Assembly: GCA_001781435.1 (NCBI GenBank)
Contig: MFLV01000004.1
Span: 371-36,343, forward strand
Length of the DNA stretch: 35,973 nucleotides
Direction: 5' to 3'
Source: Candidatus Kaiserbacteria bacterium RIFCSPLOWO2_01_FULL_51_21
Lineage (GTDB): Bacteria > Patescibacteriota > Minisyncoccia > Phycocordibacterales > 2-01-FULL-51-21
Shown in pieces: positions 30,482 through 35,973 of the stretch. Position numbers and translations under genes: made by a program. The first letter of the stretch is position 1. Every line of letters begins with the position of its first letter. The notes beneath the pieces are model-generated. The model was given only the letters and a program-made list of their open reading frames with translations, searched no databases and was not told where the DNA came from.

Positions 30482-31477
30482 TTATCGCGTCGTATCGTGC
30501 ACCTTTTTGCCGTCCTTTGCATCGGCAACCATCGTTGCCGGCCAATTCTTTGGGTCTACTTGCAAGGGATCTGAAATTGCCAGGGTACGCAATCTCATAA
30601 GGATTTCTCCCGGCAGGGACCCCTCAAGCGCAGCCTTTACCGCCGACTCAATGTGGCGAACCTTATTCGTGCCGACGAGCACCGTACCAACCGCGTTGTT
30701 TGAAAGCGCGAAGCGAACCGCAAGCGAGGGAAGATCGGTTCCGAGTTCTTTGGCGATTGCCAAAGCGGCATCTGAGCTGCTCTTCAGTGCGGCAAGTTCT
30801 GGGGCAAGATATTGCGATGCGGGCGTGAGTGCCCCTTTGAGAAGTACCGAGCGATTGATAACGCCGATGTTATTTTTTTCTGCTTCGGCAAACACACGCT
30901 TCACCATCCGCTGGTCAAGGATGCTGTGCGCAAGCTGCAGCACATCAAAAAATCCCGACTCAATGGCGGCAAGCGGTGCCTCTTCGCCGCGCGTTGAAAT
31001 ACCGACGAATTTAACTTTTCCCTGCTCTTTGAGTTTTTGCATACCGCGGATAATGCTACCGTCCCGGATACGCTCGACGGTGCCCCCATGCACCTGGACG
31101 AGCGGAATAACGTCAAGTTGTAATTTCCGCAGGCTCTCCTCCACTTCTTCTCGCATCTGCCGTGCAAGTTCCTCATCGCTTATCGCTTCGCCTCGATCAA
31201 GCACGTGGCCGCATTTGGTGCTTACGAGTACCCCGGGGAGTTTTGCAATTCCTGATTTACCAATGCGTTCCTCCGCGGCTCCATAAAAATGTCCGGTATC
31301 AATAAATGTGACGCCGAGCTCGACGACGCGCTTCAGAAAAGCAACCGCCTCGTCCTCCTCTGGAAGATCACGCGGGCCAATGCCGTAAACATAGCCGATT
31401 TCCGTCGTTCCGAGTCCTATCTCTGAGACCGAGAGCCCGGTACGGCCGAGTACACGTTTTTTAAGGGCCAATGCCAT
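30482..31477 (-). CDS. Aldo/keto reductase
   Basis: This 331-residue NADPH-dependent oxidoreductase reduces aldehydes or ketones, or oxidises sugars. It has the catalytic tetrad Asp60, Tyr65, Lys88 and His130 (FIDTGHFYG, STKCG, LVQVHGG). It also has the typical GRTGLSVSEIGLGT opening and VGISTRGEEAPL, with VLVGTNKVRHIESAV near the cofactor site. In glycan loci such enzymes often act on sugar intermediates, and the substrate here is unknown. It begins 9 bp after the stop of a GT-B-like gene and closes the minus-strand run. No terminator was evident directly downstream. Confidence 0.9.
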   Translation of the reverse strand: MALALKKRVLGRTGLSVSEIGLGTTEIGYVYGIGPRDLPEEDEAVAFLKRVVELGVTFIDTGHFYGAAEERIGKSGIAKLPGVLVSTKCGHVLDRGEAISDEELARQMREEVEESLRKLQLDVIPLVQVHGGTVERIRDGSIIRGMQKLKEQGKVKFVGISTRGEEAPLAAIESGFFDVLQLAHSILDQRMVKRVFAEAEKNNIGVINRSVLLKGALTPASQYLAPELAALKSSSDAALAIAKELGTDLPSLAVRFALSNNAVGTVLVGTNKVRHIESAVKAALEGSLPGEILMRLRTLAISDPLQVDPKNWPATMVADAKDGKKVHDTTR

Positions 31478-31486
31478 AGAGATATA

Positions 31487-32869
31487 CTACCGCGCCTCCA
31501 TGAAATTAAGGAGTGACCCTGCGATCCGCTTGCCCGACTGGCCATCGTGTTTGTAGCATTGCTCAGAAACAATCCGCGCTCTTCCCTCGCGGTCAAGCTC
31601 GGGGTGCTCGAGATAGCGATTGATAGCGGCAACAAGCTCATCGAAGGTCCAGGCGATCGAGACGCCACCGCTTTTGACGATGTACTGATAGTGCGCGTGG
31701 TACTTGCTAAATTTTCTTCGGACACTTTTCCAAAACGGCCGCTTCTCCCATCCGTCGAATGCAATATTGATGGTCGGCTTGTCGAAGAGAGCGGCATCGA
31801 TGCTTATTGACGAAGTCGTCGTGATAATCACGGCGGCATGAAATATCGTGTCAGCCAAGTGTTCCATGTCTTTCTCTAAAATCTCCGAGAAGCTGCCCGC
31901 ACCGGTCGAAAGAGTGGTTTTTGAGTCATCAACCATAATCTGTTTGTGGACGGGAATATTCTTTAATTCAGTTTTTTCGGTGGGATGCTGGCGGAAGATA
32001 ACCATGAGGTCGGAGGGCAGTCGCCCCTCATCGAAAGCGCGGGCAAGCAGGGTGAGTGTCTGCCATTCGGTTTGATTTGCCGTGCTCCCCTGCGAAGTGA
32101 AAAGGACAATGCGTTTCTTCAGGTCTACGGAGAGACGCTTGTAAAGCTCCTCTCGGGTTGCGCGCGGATTAGTCACATAGAAATCGTGCTGGGGTATCCC
32201 GGAGATAAAAATATTTTGCTTCCGTACGTCAAGATACTTGACTGCCTCACCGGCAATTATCTTATTGTGGCAGATAAGCAATTCCGGAAGAATTCTAAAC
32301 GGATATTTCGCATAGGTAATGTTATCCCATGAATTAACCATGCCCGTCGTCTTTACACCGCTTCGCTTCGCATGGCGCAGGAGCGAACGATCAAGGGATG
32401 CAGCGACATTCGACGCAAAAACCATGTCCGGTCGGTACCGGTCAAAATAGCGCAGAAGTCGAGTGTCCGACACCAAGCGGTAATCCAGTGCCCGCGCAAG
32501 CGAACGAAGTGCCTGTGTGTGGCCGAAAAGAGCAAGCGCGGTTCGCGACAGAATATAGCGCACCGGCTGCCGACGTTCGTACCAGTACCCAAGTTTCTTG
32601 AGAAATCGCCCCGTCGTACTGTCAACGTAGTAGAGCGAAAGGCTGTTGAAGAAGGAATCCAATCGAGATACGAATTCTTGCTTAAACTCAACTCCTTCAA
32701 AGATGAGGTTCGGCAATTGAAATTCTTCGCGGTAATAGGCAAGCTTTAAGGCGGGTACCAACACCACCACGCGAACGTCTTTTGTCGCAAGAAGCGTTTT
32801 CAAAACATCGGTGCGAAGGATATTGCGCGCCTGCTGGCGCCCTGAAATGGCAACGAGGACCGTTCTCAT
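31487..32869 (-). CDS. GT-B-like surface glycan transferase, paralog 2
   Basis: This 460-residue protein starts MRTVLVAISGRQQARNIL. Its C-terminal half carries the same block as the gene at 20378-21805: FHAAVIITTTSSISIDAALF then PTINIAFDGWEKRPFWKSVRR, and a final RIAGSLLNFM. The fold is likely GT-B of the CDP-glycerol transferase or UDP-sugar type. It begins 3 bp after the stop of paralog 3 and is followed 9 bp later by an aldo/keto reductase, so the three form a unit. Likely role: addition of a sugar or phospho-polyol to a lipid-linked glycan on the cytosolic side. No membrane helices were noted. Confidence 0.75.
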   Translation of the reverse strand: MRTVLVAISGRQQARNILRTDVLKTLLATKDVRVVVLVPALKLAYYREEFQLPNLIFEGVEFKQEFVSRLDSFFNSLSLYYVDSTTGRFLKKLGYWYERRQPVRYILSRTALALFGHTQALRSLARALDYRLVSDTRLLRYFDRYRPDMVFASNVAASLDRSLLRHAKRSGVKTTGMVNSWDNITYAKYPFRILPELLICHNKIIAGEAVKYLDVRKQNIFISGIPQHDFYVTNPRATREELYKRLSVDLKKRIVLFTSQGSTANQTEWQTLTLLARAFDEGRLPSDLMVIFRQHPTEKTELKNIPVHKQIMVDDSKTTLSTGAGSFSEILEKDMEHLADTIFHAAVIITTTSSISIDAALFDKPTINIAFDGWEKRPFWKSVRRKFSKYHAHYQYIVKSGGVSIAWTFDELVAAINRYLEHPELDREGRARIVSEQCYKHDGQSGKRIAGSLLNFMEAR

Positions 32870-32872
32870 ATT

Positions 32873-34246
32873 TTACACAACCTTCCCTTCCCGTTTCAAT
32901 ATTTCTCCGATAAAGCCGATGTTGCGCTTGTAGGAATAGCCATCTGCGGGCGCGACGAATTTCTTGACCATTGCCGTTCTTGCTGCCCTATCGCGCGCCG
33001 GGTCCTTGAGATAGTCATTGATGAAAAGGAGAACATCCTCCATGCGCATAGCAACTCGCGATGCTCCGGTTTCAACGATCGGCGCGTAGTGCGGAAACAT
33101 GAGGATGTCGCTTGAAATGCCCGCAAAACCAATGTTGATAACCGGTTTATCGAAGATAAACGCCTCAAGAGAAAAGGTGGAGGCGAAGTTAATGCAAATG
33201 TCGGTGTGTCGAATGGAGTCCTTTTTTATCACCCAGTCAGCTTCTTCCGTTTCTACGTTGTTCTTACTGCTCACGGTGTTTGCTTTCACTGTACCAGCAA
33301 GCCCCAGATAAAGGTTCGGCACTCCCATAAATTCCGCGTAGTCCTCTGGTTTATCAAGCGGATGCATCCGGATAAAAAAATTGAGCGGTTCAGCAAAGAC
33401 ACCCTCTTTTTGCCAATGTATGAACGAACGAATGATATCTCGGTGGAAATTCAGATGAGCGCGGGAAGCAAAGAGCAGAGTCTTTCGGTTCGGGTCAAGG
33501 CCCTTCGAGGAAAGAAAGGTGGAGCGCTCCTCTTCGCCCTTAAGCGGGCGGAAGTATGAATCAAAACGAAGCGTCCCGGAGACAAACAGCCGATCGTCCG
33601 GATAATTGTGAAGTTCTCGAGCCGCTTCCCGTTGAAATTCGTTCCAACAGATAAGATATTTCGTTTTCCGAACATGCCGTGGATAGGTCGTCAGGTTATC
33701 CCACGAAAAATCGAAAGCGACCGTCGGCAGTTTCAAACGATGAGCGCAGGCAATAACATATGGCTCAACCGGCTTTACCCCCGGGGAGGCCACCATGATG
33801 AGGGCCGGATGATGCCGTTCCACTTGCTTTTTGAACCAGGAAAAGTTCGGCATCGTATAACGCTCAATAAACGAGAAAAAATCGGTGGAGAAGAGATTTT
33901 TCGATACAAACTGCATAACAACGCGTAAGAGCCGACGACGTTTATCCGCTTTTCGTGCAATGGCATTGCGCCAACGAACTGCCGGATTATCTTCATACCG
34001 CCGTATCAGCTCGGGACGAAGCAGCCAGTCGATGAGCGTCCAGTACTTTCCGCTCGGATCAAATATTCCCTGGTAGATGACATTCGGGTGTTTGTAGTAG
34101 CTTGACGCGTCAATCTCAAGCGAGGAATTCTTGGTCGGCAGAAATACGACCACTCTATATTTTCCCGCGAGTTCCTTGATGTACTCAGTATGGAGCACAT
34201 CGGAGATATGGAGTCGCGTGGGAAGCACCAGAAAAAGTGTTTTCAT
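32873..34246 (-). CDS. GT-B-like surface glycan transferase, paralog 3
   Basis: From ATG 34246 the protein is 457 residues and begins MKTLFLVLPTRLHISDV. In-frame upstream codons ATG 34255 and TTG 34270 add residues without a family reason. The C-terminal block RHTDICINFASTFSLEAFIF and PVINIGFAGISSD parallels paralogs 1 and 2 but is more diverged. The first half (VVFLPTKNSSLEI, WDNLTTYPRHVRKTKYLICW) has the common SWDNLT motif also present in paralog 2 (VNSWDNITYAK). It begins the three-gene run with paralog 2 and the aldo/keto reductase. Substrate and acceptor are not known. Confidence 0.72.
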   Translation of the reverse strand: MKTLFLVLPTRLHISDVLHTEYIKELAGKYRVVVFLPTKNSSLEIDASSYYKHPNVIYQGIFDPSGKYWTLIDWLLRPELIRRYEDNPAVRWRNAIARKADKRRRLLRVVMQFVSKNLFSTDFFSFIERYTMPNFSWFKKQVERHHPALIMVASPGVKPVEPYVIACAHRLKLPTVAFDFSWDNLTTYPRHVRKTKYLICWNEFQREAARELHNYPDDRLFVSGTLRFDSYFRPLKGEEERSTFLSSKGLDPNRKTLLFASRAHLNFHRDIIRSFIHWQKEGVFAEPLNFFIRMHPLDKPEDYAEFMGVPNLYLGLAGTVKANTVSSKNNVETEEADWVIKKDSIRHTDICINFASTFSLEAFIFDKPVINIGFAGISSDILMFPHYAPIVETGASRVAMRMEDVLLFINDYLKDPARDRAARTAMVKKFVAPADGYSYKRNIGFIGEILKREGKVV

Positions 34247-34308
34247 AATGGTCATTACTATAACAAACAATATCTCTAATGGTTCGTTACTCTAAATGAA
34301 AGAAAGGC

Positions 34309-34328
34309 GCCCAGCGTGAAAGCTAGGC
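34309..34328 (-). terminator. Terminator after the right-hand cupin gene
   Basis: On the minus strand GCCTAGC and GCTGGGC form a 7-bp stem with one G-U pair and a 6-nt loop, followed by CTTTCTTTCATTT. It lies 20 bp past the cupin stop. Confidence 0.6.
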
Positions 34329-34348
34329 ATCTAGTACTTGCACCGGTG

Positions 34349-34789
34349 TTAGCGAGTCTCTACGTCTTCAAGTTTTGTTGATGGAAGGCCGCCGGGAGGA
34401 ATTTCCTGCCCGTACTGCGGCTCCATACGCACGCGGTCGTTGAAATGCGGGGTAGAAATTTCAATCACCACCAGGTCATCGGTAAGCGCCTCCTCTTGGT
34501 GTACCGCGCCGGGTGGAATGTGAATCGCGTCCCCGGCTTTAAGAACCTTCTCGGTTATTTTTCCATTCCCCGCATCATAGCGAAGCATCATCTCTCCTGA
34601 ATACACATACCCACACTCATTCTTGAGGTGATGCTTCTGGAGTCCCCCTTTGGCTCCTTTGTTGTAAAGCAGTAATTTCCCCGTATAAAGTCCTGGGACG
34701 TGCGCGATCAAAATTTCTCTGCCCCATAGTCGTGGTCCTACATCTTTAGGAGTAAAAAATTCTACCGTTACATGTTTTTTTTCTGTCAT
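34349..34789 (-). CDS. Cupin-domain protein (sugar or capsule isomerase-like)
   Basis: From ATG 34789 the protein is 146 residues and begins MTEKKHVTVEFFTPKDVG; the frame continues upstream but runs through the promoter region. Motif 1 is GLQKHHLKNECGYVYSGEMML (His and Glu metal ligands) and motif 2 is AGDAIHIPPGAVHQEEAL. It is a single-domain cupin like mannose-6-phosphate isomerase type II or dTDP-sugar isomerase tails, with no signal peptide. It is a one-gene unit with its own terminator, divergent from the transporter at 34942. A TATAAT box on the minus strand at 34826-34821 would give a leader of about 25 bp. Confidence 0.8.
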   Translation of the reverse strand: MTEKKHVTVEFFTPKDVGPRLWGREILIAHVPGLYTGKLLLYNKGAKGGLQKHHLKNECGYVYSGEMMLRYDAGNGKITEKVLKAGDAIHIPPGAVHQEEALTDDLVVIEISTPHFNDRVRMEPQYGQEIPPGGLPSTKLEDVETR

Positions 34790-34820
34790 GGCATTGTATG
34801 TAAACTGATAACGATTTTCT

Positions 34821-34826
34821 ATTATA
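34821..34826 (-). promoter_or_regulatory. -10 box for the cupin gene
   Basis: On the minus strand TATAAT lies 31 bp upstream of the start at 34789. No convincing -35 box is present at 16-18 bp, so this is a weak call. Confidence 0.4.
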
Positions 34827-34859
34827 ACCGATATCTGTGAGTGTAGTCTCATCCGAAGC

Positions 34860-34887
34860 TTGACTAACAATTGTGATGTGCTATAAT
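34860..34887 (+). promoter_or_regulatory. Sigma-70-type promoter for the right-end transporter
   Basis: The -35 box TTGACT (34860-34865) and -10 box TATAAT (34882-34887) are 16 bp apart, and the gene's ATG is at 34942. An AAGGGA ribosome-binding site lies 9 bp before the ATG. Confidence 0.75.
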
Positions 34888-34941
34888 TAATTTAGACGAT
34901 ACCGAAGCCCCGCCTAGGCGGAAAACAAGGGAATCTTGGCA

Positions 34942-35952
34942 ATGGACACGCGAACGGCGCTCATCATCGCGCTCATGCTTCTCACCGCGGTGACCATCGC
35001 TGGTCACAGCATCTTACAACGACTGATTCGGAGGGAAGAATACTTCTCGAAACGGGAAGTGCTCATCAGTCAGAACTTCGTCGGCGTTCTCATCTTCGCA
35101 CCACTGGCGCTCATCTTCGAACCGAGCATTCGGGTGCCGACCCCGAACCTTACTGTCTTCTGGGTAGGCGTCGCAATTACGACGTGTGCTAACGTCATAA
35201 TCCAGTGGGCGAACATACAGGCAATTTCCCTCACTGAAGCGTCGCGCGTAGCTCCGATACAAGCCATGACACCGGGAATCGTGGTGTTTGTCGCGATGGC
35301 GCTTGGCGAATATCCAAGCATTCTCGGCTATGCTGGCATCTTCCTCATCATGTCCGGCAACTACGCCCACTTACGAGAGGGAGCGGGGTGGCGCAGTTAT
35401 TTCGAACCACTTTTCTTCTGGAAGCTTGGGCGGAGAATTCTACTCGCGTTCTTTCGCTCGGATGTTGTTCTCACCGATGACGAAAAAGGGCTCGGGTGGG
35501 CCTATCTCTCTGCGATCTGCGGAACCATCGGTCTTGTGGGCGACAGTTTAACCGCACGTTCAGGCAGTGTCACGCTCGGCTTCACGATCCACCTGGTAGT
35601 GTTGGGACTTGTGTTTGCTGTGATAGTACCGCGAGATACCATCAAAGAGACGGGAGCGTTTTTGTCACGCCTCAAGTCGCACGGATTACTCCTCGTGGGC
35701 ATGGGACTTATCTTCGGCACTCACGTGCTTTTACCGCTCCTCGCCTTCCGACTTGCGCCTGTTGCGTACATTGGGTCCCTTAAGCGTCTCTGGATCATAG
35801 TCGCCGTTCTCCTTGCCTGGATGATTCTCGGTGAAAAGAAAGCCCTGCGACGGCTCATTCCTGCAACAATCGTAACGATAGGTGCCGTGATCCTTGTCTT
35901 CGATCCGGCGCAGGAGAAAATCATTCAGCACGCGTTTCAGCTCTTCAAATAA
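34942..35952 (+). CDS. DMT/EamA-like multi-pass membrane transporter
   Basis: This 336-residue protein has about ten hydrophobic helices (TALIIALMLLTAVTIAGH, FWVGVAITTCANVIIQWA, LVGMGLIFGTHVLLPLLAF, LWIIVAVLLAWMILGE). It has the EamA pattern in which ILGEKKALRRLIPATIVTIGA ends the second repeat, with a 35-residue polar linker in the middle (FFRSDVVLTDDEKGLGW). Its substrate could be a sugar, nucleotide sugar or lipid-linked glycan. I chose ATG 34942 over an upstream TTG at 34936. It has its own promoter and ends 21 bp before the right edge. It resembles the protein at 16161-17183 in size, layout and stand-alone organisation. Confidence 0.78.
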   Translation: MDTRTALIIALMLLTAVTIAGHSILQRLIRREEYFSKREVLISQNFVGVLIFAPLALIFEPSIRVPTPNLTVFWVGVAITTCANVIIQWANIQAISLTEASRVAPIQAMTPGIVVFVAMALGEYPSILGYAGIFLIMSGNYAHLREGAGWRSYFEPLFFWKLGRRILLAFFRSDVVLTDDEKGLGWAYLSAICGTIGLVGDSLTARSGSVTLGFTIHLVVLGLVFAVIVPRDTIKETGAFLSRLKSHGLLLVGMGLIFGTHVLLPLLAFRLAPVAYIGSLKRLWIIVAVLLAWMILGEKKALRRLIPATIVTIGAVILVFDPAQEKIIQHAFQLFK

Positions 35953-35973
35953 GTATTCTCGCGGGCGCGCTCT

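Noticed and set aside
34271-34283. Sequence TATCTCTAATGG resembling one arm of the CCCGTTAGAG repeat
   Set aside because: There is only one degenerate arm with no partner nearby.

Overview
The window looks like a piece of a Patescibacteria (Candidate Phyla Radiation) chromosome, probably Parcubacteria-like. This is an inference from three things: compact, closely spaced genes of moderate GC, a short SecA with a terminal SEC-C zinc motif beside glycan genes, and many starts without a clear Shine-Dalgarno. TGA is used as a stop (for example the ATGA overlap at 28417-28420), so this is not a TGA-recoded lineage. Almost everything to the right of about 6.7 kb is a very large surface-glycan locus.

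Layout. 1-333 is a membrane protein of the phage-holin-4/YvlD type cut by the left edge. 759-4661 (minus) is secA, a small HxGH nucleotidyltransferase and a eukaryotic-type phosphomannomutase. 4753-5223 holds a possible 13-residue lysine-rich peptide with a strong terminator, a non-coding stretch and the murB terminator. 5224-6276 is murB, followed by about 500 bp of nested inverted repeats. 6784-16071 (minus) is a long run: NeuB, NeuC-type epimerase, stand-alone CBS pair, NAD-dependent sugar epimerase, FolD, a second NeuB and NeuC, and an O-antigen-ligase/TPR protein. 16161-17183 is a membrane transporter. 17323-22331 (minus) holds APS kinase, a GT-B-like protein, a DMT transporter, a cupin and two CMP-nonulosonate synthetases. 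22482-22985 (plus) is a HAD orphan with a textbook promoter and terminator. 23057-26257 (minus) is a PAPS sulfotransferase and a pyruvate kinase-ATP sulfurylase fusion. 26541-29947 (plus) is a third NeuB/NeuA pair with a TIM-barrel isomerase-like protein and an SDR. 30103-34246 (minus) is a small membrane protein, an aldo/keto reductase and two GT-B-like proteins. A cupin and a DMT-type transporter lie divergently at the right end.

How it may work together. The NeuC-NeuB-NeuA sets would make two or three different CMP-nonulosonic acids (sialic/legionaminic-like), consuming PEP. The three GT-B-like proteins would assemble them and the O-antigen ligase-like protein would transfer or polymerise the glycan. 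ATP sulfurylase plus APS kinase would make PAPS. With no APS/PAPS reductase in view and a sulfotransferase directly upstream of the ATP sulfurylase, the likely product is a sulfated surface glycan rather than cysteine.

The standout is the 745-residue fusion of a pyruvate kinase catalytic region (A and B domains, no C domain) to a complete ATP sulfurylase. It could be a PEP-driven sulfate-activation enzyme that recycles the ADP released by APS kinase. The second notable theme is DNA and RNA structure: a two-copy palindromic repeat of about 104 bp, inverted repeats with a CCCGTTAGAG core that abut start codons, and an array of four hairpins in one divergent intergenic region. No tRNA, rRNA, CRISPR array or transposase gene was seen.
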